Below, piece by piece: positions 32,590 through 46,927 of a stretch of 64,000 nt of DNA (position 1 is the stretch's first letter; the number at the start of each line of letters is the position of its first letter). Below the pieces are notes generated by a model. That model was not told where the DNA came from, made no database searches, and saw only the letters and a program-made list of their open reading frames with translations. This DNA comes from Diabrotica undecimpunctata. Taxonomy: Eukaryota > Arthropoda > Insecta > Coleoptera > Chrysomelidae. The DNA lies in contig NC_092807.1 in assembly GCF_040954645.1 (NCBI RefSeq), positions 25,071,809 through 25,135,808 on the forward strand, given 5' to 3'. A program made the translations under genes and the position numbers.

Positions 32590-34260
32590 TTTTAGGGATA
32601 TCGCTGTGCATTTGTCTGAGAGAAATAATCTGTACTTATCTGTGTATACTTTTTTAAGGAATATATTATAACCTTTCGAGACTGGCTGAATGAAGAAAGT
32701 CTATGCCACAAAAAAAATACCTCTACGATACTAGCAGCTATAGGATTTGCCACAGTTAGGACGTTCTTGGCTGTTCTATCGAAATCCTCCCAAATAGATG
32801 TATTTGATTTAGACTCGGGCAATTAATTAGGTTTAACAAGTAAAGGGGGTTGATGAGGGGTATTTGCAGTTACATCAAAATATGTTATTTTCAGAAGAAA
32901 ATCCATACTTCTTGAGCCGAGGATTAAGAAATGTAGCTTCGCTTGTTAATTCATTGGATTTCAAGTCTTTAAATCTCCGGTTTATCTGTGAATGCTTTTT
33001 TAATATGTTGTTTATTTCTGGTGGGTTTTGTAAGTTAATACATGTTTGTAAATGGTTACTCATAGAATTGACAAACAAGATAACTTTAGATAAAGTGACA
33101 GTGATTTCCGCGCTAATTTCCACAACAGCTAATAAGCCGACAACAGCTGGTTTAACCAATAATATTCTTGAGAGCATATCATACGTAAAGTTCCATCTTG
33201 TTTTAATTTTAGTTTAGTTCACATCTGCGTCTGCAAACCTCTTAGTTTAGCTAAAGTTTAGTTGTCTAATATGACACAAAGTATGTTATTAGAAAGGCCC
33301 CATTCACCTGTCTGGTTTTTAGTTGATCTGATAACTTTTTAGCTGTATGTCGTTCAACAAAGGGAATGCAGCCCAAAAGATAAGATTTAAATATTTGCTT
33401 GCCATTATCATCATCAATAAAGTGGACGATAATGGCAATAAAACTTTGATTATTGGTTGAAGTCCACCCATCTGTAGTTAGACATACCTCATCAATTTCG
33501 GATAGTTTTTTTTTTTTAAACGACTTCTTTTATATTTTTATAGATCAGTGGTATTAAGCTATTCGATATTGTTTTTTGTCTGGCATGTTATAATTAGGGT
33601 TTATCATCTGTATAATTTTTTTAAATTCACGGTCTTCTACAACTCTGAATGGTTGGAACTCTTTTACAATTACCCTAATTAATTGTTCATCTAGCTCTTT
33701 AGATTTATTGACCGACTTTTCGCTTCAGTCTGTGGGCGAAGTTGGTACTTTTTTATTCTTCCAAGGAACGATGCGATTTTGAGTTACATGAACAGATGCA
33801 GATGAGGTACGTGGAATATGTTCTATGGTTCCAAATGGAGCAACTGGAATATCTTCACTAGGTGCAGCTGAAGTACTTGGAATATTTCTTGACTCTGTAT
33901 CGACTTCATTATAATGATGCCAGTGTTTTTATATTTTTAGTTTTAATTTAAACTTTGAGCATAGTTAGGAAAGACTTTATGTAGTTTGGGTGTTAATGAT
34001 GGTATATAAGGTAGAGACGTAAAAGTAAATTGAGATTGATTAATTTGGTGATTTTTCTTATTATTTTTTAGAACCAATGACAAATTTATTTTCATATGAG
34101 GTGGGTGCTGCGAATGGTACTTACCTGTTACTAAATATAGGTATTGTGTATCATTCAGTGCTCAATGAAATGTAATGAAATTTAAAAACTATGATTGTTT
34201 AACATTTTAATGTTTTGTGACAATATTGACAGTTGTATGGATTTTCACGTTGTAATTTTT
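32590..34260 (-). pseudogene. hAT transposase relic, ZBED-like
   Basis: Along the minus strand: a BED-type finger (CQYCHKTLK at about 34225, later H and H in YHSQHPPHMK), FQPFRVVEDREFKKIIQMIN (about 33650) and NPNYNMPDKKQY, a catalytic-region piece (TTDGWTSTNNQSFIA at about 33470), KVILFVNSMSNHLQTCIN (about 33080), EATFLNPRLKKYGF (about 32930, the family form is ATFLDPRFK) and SIWEDFDRTAKN (about 32795). The order fits ZBED1-type hAT proteins. Multiple breaks. Confidence 0.6.
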
Positions 34261-34335
34261 TTATTGCTCGATTTATACAATGTTTTTCATCTAATATCAT
34301 TGTATTTTCAGTGAAAATAAATAATTATATTTATA

Positions 34336-34341
<6 letters not shown>

Positions 34342-34399
<58 letters not shown>
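34342..34399. repeat. (TA)n microsatellite
   Basis: Nearly pure TA alternation ending where the pogo-type MITE begins. Confidence 0.95.
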
Positions 34400-36300
<1,901 letters not shown>

Positions 36301-38870
36301 ATTTATGTATAGGGCGGCGTATTACGTATCCGAAGGCACTGATGCGTTTTATGTGCAGTTTCGGACATAAAAGGTTTAAGGCCGTATCCTTTCTAGTCTA
36401 AGGTCGCCACAATATCCCTTGGAGTTTCGAGAGTCGAAAGGCTCAAAACAATGTGGCTTTACTAGGCAATCGAACTTGGCTAGGATTGTCACACGAGCTC
36501 GTATTTCCGTTGAAATTATTGGTTTACGGTGGAATCGATCCTTGTCAGTAGACCAGATCTTTAGATGGATGAAGGGTATTATAATCTCTAATATAATCTT
36601 TTAGATTTTGGAACTCGGAATTGTCTGTAGACGACTTACGTACCTGGCAGAGTGTTGAACCTCGTAGAAAAGTTTCCACGCTTTGATTCATTGAGACTCA
36701 GCCCTCAGTTTGGGAATTCGTCTTGTCGGTTAGACGGGAGCCCTAGTATACATTACAAAAACATGAATATAGCAACTCTCACCTCACAGCAGTCAGGAGT
36801 TTTCACACACACACATACAGTTTCTTTTTAGGTGCGAACACAGGTAGTAGGACAGAAGAACCAAGGAGTGTGGATCCTCAGTATGATTAACGAAACCGAC
36901 AAAATCTATAGAGATATACTCTTGTAGAATTAGCAGGTCCGTTGATGCTAAGGGTTAAATATAGCAGATGCCCATATATCACAAAAGAAGATAACAAGGT
37001 CTAGGACACCTAGTCCTAGACTAGGACGGTTACTGTCGAAGCCTCAAGGTGTATTATAAGAGCATCTTGTAGGGCCTGTCAACATTAGGTGACGAACTTA
37101 GGCCAGGCACACTACTTCAAGAGTATTGAAGGAGAAGAGGTCGAAGGAATTTCCATTTTTTGATTTTAGGTCCATAAAAAGACGTTCGATTGAGAGGGGC
37201 CAAGACAACTGTGGAATCGGCTATTGCCATTTTCAATCAGAATGATTCCGGACTCTTCTTGGTGAGTCCAAAGACAAAGTATATGAAAAGAAGATCAAAA
37301 ATCATATCATCAAAGAAAAAAATCTTCCGCCTGGATCACAAAAATGCCTCGTATGAGGTCAACCACTTCTAAAATCCCGTCCCGTTCTGCTGAGACCCGT
37401 GAAGAGGATAATACGACATATATCTCCCATGTCTCGACACTTTAAGAATTTCCCTGGTGTCGATTAAGATTCGCAACAGAAAAATCTCTTCGCCAAATAA
37501 CTGCCATAATCTTGACCAGATTTACCTACTGGCTTACCAAGTACCTCCAATACGTGCTCAGGCCTTACCCGACGAATCCATGTAAGTAGATCAGAAGTTA
37601 AATTTCAAATCCAACGATCTCAACCTCAAGACAAGACACAACAACTTGTACCCAGGCTACATCTGAGCCTAACACCAAAAATTTAATGCAAATACAGAAT
37701 CGAGCATATTCCAGACAATATTTACCAATAGCACAAATTTTATCAAATATTAAGCCCAGCGAGTCTTCAAATCCAACTTTCAATCTCTTATTAAAGTTTT
37801 TCGCAGGATCTGAGGCGAACTTTAATAATTTCCAACCGTCAATGATTCGAAAATACACAAATAAACATAGAAATTACCGTCCATAAAAGGCATTCAGAAC
37901 CTCGACCAGATCCCAAAAACCTTCAGACCAACGACCATTTCTTCAAAGAATATTTCTATATGACCACTAGGTCATATAAAAATGTCATAAAAGTATTCAA
38001 TATGGCGGTAATACCAGACACTAGCCTGATACTACTCTACTACTAGATTAGGCTCAAGTAGACTTGATCATCAACAAACTGGAAAAAGTAGTGGAGGAGG
38101 CGCCTATCGGAAATCATAATGAACTTCTACAGTTCCATAAAGCAACGTTTAGAGCAGAGACCCTGTGGGTAAACTGTGGATGTAAACAAATCTACCGTTA
38201 ATGTGGCGAGGGTGGCTATGGAGGGCCTGTGGGAGGTAGCAAACTTGAGTATACTCTTAATAATATACCTAAAGGAAAGATCCTTGAAAAAGGTATCTTT
38301 TAAAACCATCAGAAGCCTTGGTGGCTTTAATCACAGTCCTGCAGACGAATTCCCAGCATAGTAAGACAGCTTCTGCAGGAGTGTTGCATGTAGCTTTGAT
38401 ATAAGAGCCTTGGGTCTACCAGGGCCAAATCAAAGGTCTATCGGGAATTGGTGGAGAGCTTATATGTAGCCGATCTGCCAAACCCCGAGGACCTGTATAA
38501 CAGTCAAACGACATATTAAAATACTGCCGTTGATGAATTTATGTTTCAAAGATTTAACGACGACGGTAAATATAGATATCACAAAAGATGGAAGTATAAA
38601 AGAGATAATTCCCGGATCAGTATATCTTCCATATGGTGACCCCGAACAACCACTACCAAAGGAGATGAAAAGGCTAGTTTCAAGAAGATGAAACGGAAAA
38701 AACTGTAGAAACATTTTACGATAAATATACCGCAATTAATCATCGTCTGTTTGACAATGCGCACCATCTGACTTGGGGTAGCACAAACAGTTGATTTGTT
38801 TTTTGTTATTAAAAAGTTAAAAGAGTACAAAATTGGTATAGTGTTGTATTTTAGTGCACTATTTTTTTCT
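36301..38870. other. Unrecognised GC-richer block
   Basis: This block has clearly higher GC content than its flanks and many short open frames on both strands, none longer than about 90 codons and none recognised. The composition suggests a decayed retroelement or an imported segment. I saw no RT, integrase or transposase motif and no terminal repeats. Confidence 0.4.
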
Positions 38871-39580
38871 GTACAAATTTAAAAATAAAATTAAAAAGTA
38901 GAAAATGTAAAAATTTATGCAGAGGCCTAAATAAAATAAATAAAAACGAATAGCGACGATAGGAAGCACATACTCATGTTGGCCGCATCGCCTTGGATAA
39001 GGTCTCTACAATAGTACGTAATAATAAATAGGTACGAAAAAATAATTCATAACAAATACATGATAGAATATAATAATAATAATAACACAATCATTATCCC
39101 ATTCAATATCGTTGAAAAGTTAAATTAATTTCAATTTTCAAAAGTGGTACTATTACCAAAAGAGATTGAAAAATTCATTGGATCGAAATAATTTTCTTTT
39201 TAAATGGACTCTTCAGATCCATGCTCTCATTGCTCATACAATAAACCTGAACCAAACGACGAGGCTAGGCTATCATTGAAATTAAAAGAAAACGCGAAAT
39301 CAGAGAATCAATAGAAATAGAAAAACTCCCAACAGTCAAATACACCTTGGATAACTTCCAAATCCGGATCAGCTCTTCTTTATTAGCCATTTTACAGTAC
39401 GGTCATTGAATAATAATTTCTAATAAATAAATAAATAGTACGTATTTGTAAATATAACTTTATAATAAATAAAAATAACTTTAATAAATAAACAATCACC
39501 CAACAGTTTGACATACAATCATATAAATAGTTTCGTATCCCATTTTTGTTTCTTTCATAATTTTCTCCCCAAGAACATTC

Positions 39581-39582
<2 letters not shown>
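38871..39582. other. Intergenic, nothing recognised
   Basis: AT-rich with short AAT repeats (about 39068-39085). No gene. Confidence 0.4.

Positions 39583-39643
<61 letters not shown>
39583..39643. repeat. (TA)n microsatellite
   Basis: About 30 TA units. Confidence 0.95.
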
Positions 39644-39645
<2 letters not shown>

Positions 39646-40032
39646 CTTAGCTTCCACAGTGGACGTGTTAGTTGTTGCTCTGGAGTCCTCAGAGTCTGCT
39701 AACATTATTGCCACAAATTGGTCGCATTGCTCCTGTAGTGATCCTTTCTCTAGTTAACATGCTCCTTTTCTAACTTGGCTGCACCGTACTATTGAAGACG
39801 ACCAATGGTCAGAAATACGTATATACGGTTGCCTTCCATCTTATATACATATTTTATTATATTTTTTTCCTTTGTTGTTAGCTATGCCGATACCTATTAA
39901 CTTTATTTTGCTATTAACTTGCATTAACCTTTTCTTGTTGTTTGAAACGTTCTAAACGTTTGGCATTCCTTTTCTCAGGTAGCTTAGCTCCAGCACAACT
40001 GGATTCAGGATGCTCAAGACGACTAATGATGA

Positions 40033-40035
<3 letters not shown>

Positions 40036-40125
<90 letters not shown>
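40036..40125. repeat. (TA)n microsatellite
   Basis: About 45 TA units, followed by ACTACATTC. Confidence 0.95.
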
Positions 40126-40126
<1 letters not shown>

Positions 40127-40764
40127 CTACATTCTTTGTATCGACATCATTTAAGTATCCTTTCCGAAGCACTGACGATGAACAGCAAAGTTTAATGTTC
40201 ATAAGTCGAATATTTACTAATATTTATTTCTTTGGCCTTAATAAAATGGACTCACACGTGTTTATGTTTTGATTTTTGAGAAAACATTAGTATTTTTCTT
40301 AATTTCTAGATTAACTCTTGTTATCAAGGTGATGAAACATGCCCAGCTGTCTCACTACAGGAGCAGAGCTGACACAGTGTCCCGTTCGTCGTTAAATGAA
40401 TCTGTATAGAATACAATCAAAGTTTATGGTGAAACAACCATAATTCACAGTAATTTTTTTTATTCTTTTTGTTTTCTGCTAAAGAAAATTAACAAAAGCT
40501 GAAATTTTCTTAATGTACCCATTAATGTCATTAGTGCTGCCGTGAAATGTTAAAAAGATCTATCAGTGTATTTTGGTGGGGTATGTTTTTTATTTTTTAT
40601 TTTCTTGTATATCTAGTAATTTAATCATTAATGTATGTAGATTGTATTAAATATTTTTTACATCCATCTCATGATATGATAATGAACATTTATTATATTT
40701 TGAAATTAAATATTTACCAGGCCATCAAGATAAATAATAATTAAAATTCTTATAGATATATTTA

Positions 40765-41040
40765 GGACCAGATAGCGCAGGCGGTAGAGTGTCCACGCAG
40801 AAGGCCGGGGATCGATCCCCAGCGTAGACGAGAACATCTAGATATTTTTAAATATCTACAGGCACCAGGTCGACTCAGCCTGAATAAAATGAGTACTTTG
40901 GATAAAACCAGGGGTCATAATGGGCGATTGAGGCGTAGGACTCTACCTGTTAACTTCCTTGTATAGTAAAACAAAGTATCCAAGAGAGTCATGAATATTC
41001 AGGTCAGCGGGGTGATATTGTTCCGAAATGAAAAGTGGAA
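40765..41040 (+). mobile_element. tRNA-derived SINE
   Basis: The head resembles a tRNA gene with a box A-like GATAGCGCAGGCGGTAGAG and a box B-like GGGGATCGATCCC (about 40807-40819), the two internal RNA polymerase III promoter elements. The body has the GTCGACTCAGCCTGAATAAA and GGCGATTGAGGCGTAGGAC motifs that I recall from insect SINEs. The tRNA fold is imperfect, so it is not a working tRNA gene. The 3' end is uncertain. Confidence 0.7.
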
Positions 41041-41129
41041 AAATGGAAGTGTGAAATTCCATCAACAAGAAATATCAGTTTGAAGAGCCACGTACAGATT
41101 TAAAGTAGGTATAATTGTCAATGAAATGA

Positions 41130-41925
41130 ACCTAATTTTCATCGATGTATGATTCCAGGCTCAACTGTAGTTATGGAAATGATTGAACCCTTATTGGATC
41201 AGAGTAGGACTCTTGTTACAACTGGAATATATCAGTTAACCTTGCTGAAATTTTGAAAACTAGATCCATTCATCTTCTAAAAACGTTGACAAAAAACCGA
41301 AAAAATCCCCCCCAAAGATGTTGTAGAAGCCAAACACAAGAAAGGAAAGATCATTGGCAAACAAAACAAAAATAATATTGTGGTTACGAAGTGGCATGAC
41401 AAGAGAGACGTACTTTTTCTATCTACAAAACATAGAGACGATATGATAGAAGTAACGCATAGGGAAGGTCCTAAAAGAAAAGCTGCAGCCATTGTCGAGT
41501 ACAATATCGCAAAAGCGTTTGTGGACATGTCAGATCAAAAGACAGCTTATTCACATAGTTTACACAAAAATCTGTCAAATGGTACAGAAAAGTGGCATTT
41601 GAGATGATTGCTGGTACTTCACTGGTGAATTCTCTCATTACTTTCAATAGCAGTTACAAAATTCGAAGAAAATGTGTGCATGTAACTTATTCAAAGTAGT
41701 AATCTACCCCTTCCTGTATAAGTTCAAACATAAACTTACTCAAATGCTTTGAACAAAAGAGGTAGATGCACGATTTAATACAAAAAAAACTCTGAACTAA
41801 ATGGTCCAAAAATTATGCTGTAAAAACACAAAATGAGTAACATGTGTATGCAAGAGATGTCAAGGCAATCGTTTTATGTGTTTAGAATGTTTCTTTGCCA
41901 ATTATGTTTCAAAAAAAAAAAAGTA
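41130..41925 (+). pseudogene. piggyBac-like transposase fragment (piggyBac-1)
   Basis: Pieces: STVVMEMIEPLLDQSRTLVT, then AEILKTRSIHLLKTLTKN, RKNPPKDVVEAKHKKGKII, VVTKWHDKRDVLFLSTKH, IVEYNIAKAFVDMSDQ (containing the third catalytic Asp region), and a C-terminal Cys-rich finger (about 41815-41910, CVCKRCQG then CLEC). The order fits the C-terminal half of PGBD4-type piggyBac transposases. Frameshifts and stops make it non-functional. Confidence 0.7.
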
Positions 41926-42862
41926 AAACATGTTCAATAAAATGGGCTCTCCCTACTTAATTTTCTAGTTAAAAAATATTACGGTCTACGTTACTTTTGA
42001 TTTTATATGCTGTACTGTCATAAAAATAAAAAAAAAAAATGTTAATATGTAGTCACATTTTCAGTTTATTATTAAATAAATAATTCTAATAAGTTTACTA
42101 AAAGACCATATAAGGTAAGTGTGATTGTTCCTTTTGATTTGTCTATATATTGGTTTAGAAAAAGGTTAAACCTAATTGTTATAGGTTATATTTTTGTCAA
42201 CGAATCTTTTAACATCTAATAGCCTCAGTTTTCGGCGCCAAGTTAGCGCCCAGCTTCTGGGACCCTCTTTAACCATTCTAGGTTTATTGTACGTGATTAT
42301 ATTAAGTCTCTATGTAATGAGAGTTTTTTTATTTCGATCCATAAACTTTTGTAAAACTTAATATATGATTTTTATATAGCATTTTATAAAACAATAACAT
42401 TTCTGTCTCAATAATAATAAAAAAAAGAAATCGTCAAAAAAGTAAAAAGAATTGTGATGTGAAAAAATGTAAATTTGTAAAGAATTTACATTTTTACCAG
42501 AAACGTTATAAGAAGTAAGAAAAAGAGACTAAAATAACAGAAAATAATTTTTTGAAATTAATAATAGATAATGAAAAAAAAAAAATAAAACTTCAAGAGC
42601 TCCACTCTAATACTACAAACTTTTTCTATTATATTTCTTTATTCAAAATGACAATGAAAACGATATTTCAACACTAGTAGGTATGAAATAGCTTTCGTTG
42701 ATTTGTTGAGTAATAAATACGCATTAAAAAAATTTCCACTTCACAATTTGCTAACTATTCTAACTAATTAAGGTTTAATTAATTTCTTCTAAAAATAAAT
42801 AAACTAGTTAGTGCTTCACAATGCCATCACCACAAATCTTACAAAACTAAACCATATACACC
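41926..42862. other. Intergenic or 3' flank of the exon at 42863
   Basis: AT-rich. It could include the 3' UTR of the minus-strand exon that ends at 42863. A GC-richer spot at 42229-42290 (GGCGCCAAGTTAGCGCC) is not explained. Confidence 0.4.
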
Positions 42863-43296
42863 TTAACTGTAGTTATTTTCAAACCTATCGTCGTGTTCCC
42901 AACCTTTGCTTTTACCCTTGGCGTTTTTATCATTGTTTCCCCACCCAGACTTTTTACCCCATCCTCCACTCGAAGAATTATCCTTGTCTCTCCAATTTGA
43001 GGAATCGTTAAATTTACCTTTGTTAAGACGCGCTCCTGCTCCCAAAATGGGTCTTCCGAATTTGCCGGTGTTGTTACTGGAATTCTGAGTCTTCTGAGGT
43101 TCTTTTGGGGTGTGGTTGATTGTTTCCGTTGGGAAATTAGTCACGGAGTTGGTGACTTGTGGAACAGTAGGCTCTAGTGCAGGCTGAACTGGTTCGGGTT
43201 TCGTGGATAGCTGAAGGACGTTCACGCTGCTATGGTAGTTTTCTAAGGTTTTGTTGTCTTCTGGCGTTTGTACACTTAAGATGTTTTGGGAGCACT
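42863..43296 (-). CDS. Candidate terminal exon of a host gene, Gly/Trp/Asn-rich C-terminus
   Basis: A T-rich tract and CAG acceptor (complement of 43297-43299) open an exon of about 144 codons. It begins CSQNILSVQTPEDNK, passes through a Pro/Thr/Asn-rich linker, then GRPILGAGARLNKGK and a Gly/Trp/Lys/Asp-rich tail (SGGWGKKSGWGNN) before a stop at 42863. No transposon motif is seen, and the frame is open. The acceptor phase (0) matches the donors at 56193 and 58110 on the same strand. It may be the last exon of the MIF4G-like gene at 58 kb; the GRPILGAG motif is of the short linear type found in RNA-associated proteins. Confidence 0.5.
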
Positions 43297-44093
43297 GAAA
43301 AACCAATTTTTCATTTCTAATTATATTTTTAGATCTAGTAAAAAAATTAAGAAATATGCGAACTAAGAAAAATAATTAAAACCGTACTTGTTTTAAGCAC
43401 AAACAGTTTATATTAAATTTTGGAAATACATTTTCACCGCTGATTTTTCATGTCTTCACACTTTTTCTTTGCAAAGTCGGCTCGACGTATGTTTGTGAAC
43501 GACTGTTTTCAAATATGAGTTTTATTTAATTTTATGTGCTTCAAAATGAACCAATATTCACTTCAAAAATTTAATTTAATTAGTTGTAAGAAAAATTGAC
43601 CCCAGCATTCAAGATTTATTTAAGAAATTTCAGAATCAAATGCTGCATTATACATATTAACCACAATACAAGGTTGATCACTCAAAACAGTCATTATCAT
43701 CATTGGCTCGACAATATTTTGTGGACATTGAATCATTTTCTTAATAATTATTTTAAGCGATATACATATTAAACCAATGAGAAGTTATTGAAACCCAAAT
43801 ACCCTACGGGTGCAAAGAAGGGTACACCATTAAGGGGTCTTAAACTTAAACAAAAAAAAATAATTTAAAGCTCTACATACTCTATGACAGTAAAATCAAG
43901 TGTACAAGACTATTAAACCAAAGGAAAGGTATTATAAAATATAAAAACTGAAAAATTAAGAAATGTCAATTATTTAAACTAGGTATTTTAAAGACAATTA
44001 ATTTAAACCCACCTATCCTATGGCTACAAAATCAATAATAAACCAAGGATAAATAAATATTTACGGATATTCGGAAATTCGGAATTACAAGTA
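43297..44093. other. Intron or intergenic, nothing firm
   Basis: Near 43689-43715 the sequence ATCATCATTGGCTCGACAA resembles the 3' tail of the RTE-like fragment at 29795-29815, perhaps a minimal insertion. Otherwise nothing. Confidence 0.35.
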
Positions 44094-44462
44094 TGAGGCG
44101 TATAGAAGCCTTTGAAATGTGTGTGTTTTTCGAAGGAAGCTGAAGATTTTGTGGACAGAGCACGGTACCAACAACGAGTCGCTGAGAAGAATGGAGACTG
44201 AGAGAGAACTCCTAAATATTGTAAATAACAGAAAAACGAATTATCTAGGACATATTTACACAGAAGAAAAATATAACTTTCTACGACTCATAATGGAAGG
44301 GAAAGTAGAAGGAAAAAGAGGTCCAGGAAGAAAAAAATGCTCCTGGCTGAAGAATGTAAGAGACTGGACAGGCATGAACACTCATTCGACACTAAGAACA
44401 GCTCAAGATAGAGAGCAATTTGCTGCAGGTACCCTTCCGTAATGAAGAAGGAACCTTAAGAA
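44094..44462 (+). pseudogene. RTE-like LINE 3' fragment
   Basis: Reads RRIEAFEMCVFRRKLKILWT, then LLNIVNNRKTNYLGHIYTEE, GKVEGKRGPGRKKCSWLKNV and RDWTG. The same segments occur in the LINE at 60.7-61.1 kb (EAFEMWCYRRILRISW, MEYLGHIVRGEKYELL, KGKRSVGRRKISWLRNLREW), so this is a diverged member of that family. The tail has GAAGAA repeats. Confidence 0.7.
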
Positions 44463-44699
44463 GAAGTGTAAACAGAATTTTATTTAAATTAATTTATTCA
44501 ACAAAAAAAAAAATATAATTTAAGAATAGCTATTTTTATAATTAGGCATATTGGCTATAAGTCAGTGAAATATTTTTTTACTCGGTATTGAAATTTTTCT
44601 CACGAATTGTCAGCAACAGCCGGCAACGAGTGGTAAATAAAAGTTCAATGATTAAAAATACTATAAGAATAAGATAAGTAAATATTATATAATTTTATA
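44463..44699. other. Short spacer
   Basis: AT-rich, no feature. Confidence 0.4.
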
Positions 44700-46000
44700 A
44701 AATGTATTCTTTTCGCCTATCCGATTTAGAAGATCGCTCTATGATTGCATCAACATCTAGAGAAATTTTAGGATGCACATTGATGAGTACTAAACCAGTT
44801 AAACTTTCCTCCGAAGTTCTATTTCTAAGCCAAGTCTTTAGACGCTTATGTAATTAATATTTGCAGAAATATTCTGATATTTGGATACACATGAATATCG
44901 CAGTTTTCTAATACTTCTAAAATAGAATCGGGAAGTTTTCACGACTCTTCCACTTTTGAATCCACAGTGAAAACTCTTGGCCTCGGTAGCCTTCTTCTAA
45001 TTTTGGTGACTAAAGAAGACGACGTGATACAGTTGTACCTAAGGGTGGCCGCACACAGAAAGAGCAAAACTGTTTTAGTCAAAAACGTTTTTGTTTGAAA
45101 CGAAAACGTTTTTGTTTTCAAGAGAAACAAAATGTTTGCACAAACCATACTGCAATCAGTTTTATTGAAGATGTCGACAGATAACGACGAAATTGCACTA
45201 GTTTTCTGGCAGTGGTTCCTCCTACAGGACAAAAAAAACGCAAAATAAAAGACAATTTTGGGTGCATCCTATAAATGAGAAAAGAATCTGGCCTCAATCA
45301 GTACAATTAATTTTTCTGCGTCCACTTCCATGATACACACAATATAAACAAGGAAAATATCGATGTTTCCACATGTGCTTCTTGTTGACTACTCGAGCGG
45401 TTTCAAGAAGGGAATTCCAAAAACACGTTGCGCATGCGTACATTGAAATGTTTCGACACAAAACGACGATCCGGTAATCAACATCAAACAGACTGACTGA
45501 AACTAAATGAGCCTAAACATGCTTTAGACACACGACTAATCAGTGTGCGTCAGCTCATTTCATTTATATGGAAACATCAGCATCAGACTCATTTAGTCAA
45601 ATACGTTTTTGACTAAAACAGTTTTGCTCTTTCTGTGTGCGGCCACCCTTAAACATCACTAAGACAAACTCATACTGAAATGATAAATTCTGGGCTCCTA
45701 ATAGTTTGCATTAATGAAAATGCATCATACATTTTACTGTCCTTCCACGTAGAAATTGTTTCAAGAGCGTTGTATATTTTGATGATGGATTCGCCCTGGA
45801 ACTGAAGATGACCTTCATGCCCTTCAACCCAACGAGTTTCACAAATACCTTATACAGCAGCCCCCAGTTCCTTTATTTTTATTCACTAACGTATCAGACA
45901 GAGCTAATGCAACAACAATATTCACTTTGATATTTATTATAGATAAATTATAAAATGAAGCACACAGTCTCACCATAATTATAAAACGCCGTCTACACTC
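44700..46000 (-). pseudogene. hAT transposase relic (ZMYM1-like), split by a MITE
   Basis: Minus strand: CETRWVEGHEGHLQFQGESI, then IIKIYNALETISTWKDSKMY (about 45840-45720), then the MITE, then RRRLPRPRVFTVDSKVEES (about 44990-44940) and WLRNRTSEESLTGLVLINVH with SLDVDAIIERSSKSDRRKE (about 44840-44710), the hAT C-terminal dimerisation segment. Stops interrupt it. The catalytic core before TRWVE lies outside the recognisable part. Confidence 0.6.
45042..45649. mobile_element. Harbinger-derived MITE with about 50-bp inverted repeats
   Basis: The ends AGGGTGGCCGCACACAGAAA and their inverted copy match almost perfectly for about 50 bp, flanked by TA. Inside, a plus-strand fragment starting MSTDNDEIALVFWQWF at about 45169 reaches RQFWVHPINEKR (about 45240-45280) after a frameshift; WVHPI is the N-terminal Harbinger transposase signature also seen at 12.2 kb. 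So the 608-bp element keeps the first exon of its parent. Confidence 0.8.
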
Positions 46001-46200
46001 TCGATCGAAGTTCCTCCGACGAAGTGAAGTTAATCGAGGCGAGGTGACTCTCTACATACTCGTGAACTCGAGTAATGTAGTGTGACACTTCGTATTCGAA
46101 CTTCGGACCCTTTGACCCGGACGCAAAAAACCGACACAGAACGGAAGTACAACGAGGCGAAGCGAAGTCGCATGAAGTACCTGTCTACACTCTCGTATAG
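45991..46200. repeat. Direct repeats GTCTACACTCTCG with GC-rich core
   Basis: GTCTACACTCTCG occurs at 45991 and 46183, with GAGGCGA elements between them and a hairpin around ACTCGTGAACTCGAGT. The 192-bp unit is GC-richer than the surroundings. It could be a small non-autonomous element; no ends were proven. Confidence 0.45.
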
Positions 46201-46927
46201 TACATCCACTAATAATTTTCCAACATAAACATGTCTCATTCTGGTATTAAAGAGACCGCCTTTCAAATCAAGGTTGTCAGACATATTTCCTAAAATTCCT
46301 AAGGTTATATTTAAAAAATATTCTCTATTCGTTATTATTCAATTGCTAGTCAACGAACGACACTCTTAAAAAATGATATGAACATATTCCCAAAAAATAT
46401 ATCTATAAATTAATTAACTAGGTACTAATATTTCCATGGACTCTTCACTAATGAATTAAAGCAACCGTGAACGTTTATATATTACTTATGCTCTAAGTAA
46501 TTTTCGAATATCGGCAACATTGTAGTCTGGAGAGAATTTGAACCTTCGATCTATCTTGACGTTGCCATGTTGGTGAATTTAGCGGTAATACTCTTATAGA
46601 TATAATGATCGACTTTTAAGAAATCAGACATCTTTTAAGAATCCAAGTTCTCAAAAACGGTTACAAGAATTGTATTATTTTTTTCCAAATTTCATTGATT
46701 TTATACCTTACCTGGAAACATGAAAAATTGCAGATATATTAATATGTTATATTAAAGTTACATTCAGTAATTTTAAACTCATGCATTATGACAACAGCGA
46801 ATCGCAAAGCGATAAATCGTAATGAACACCTGTGTGTCTGGCTCTGTGACACCCTAAAATATTCCTATTTGCAGGCAGATATCACAGGCGGAGGTTTATA
46901 AGGTAAGTAATATTATATTTTTCTAGA
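46201..46927. other. Upstream flank of DD82E-3
   Basis: A possible small 5' exon precedes the transposase: an acceptor-like TTTGCAG near 46870 and a donor GTAAGTA near 46901, then TTTCTAG just before the ATG. No terminal inverted repeat was identified. Confidence 0.4.

Noticed and set aside
40765..40840. A tRNA gene
   Set aside because: Box A- and box B-like sequences are present but the stems do not pair well, and a typical SINE body follows; called a SINE head.
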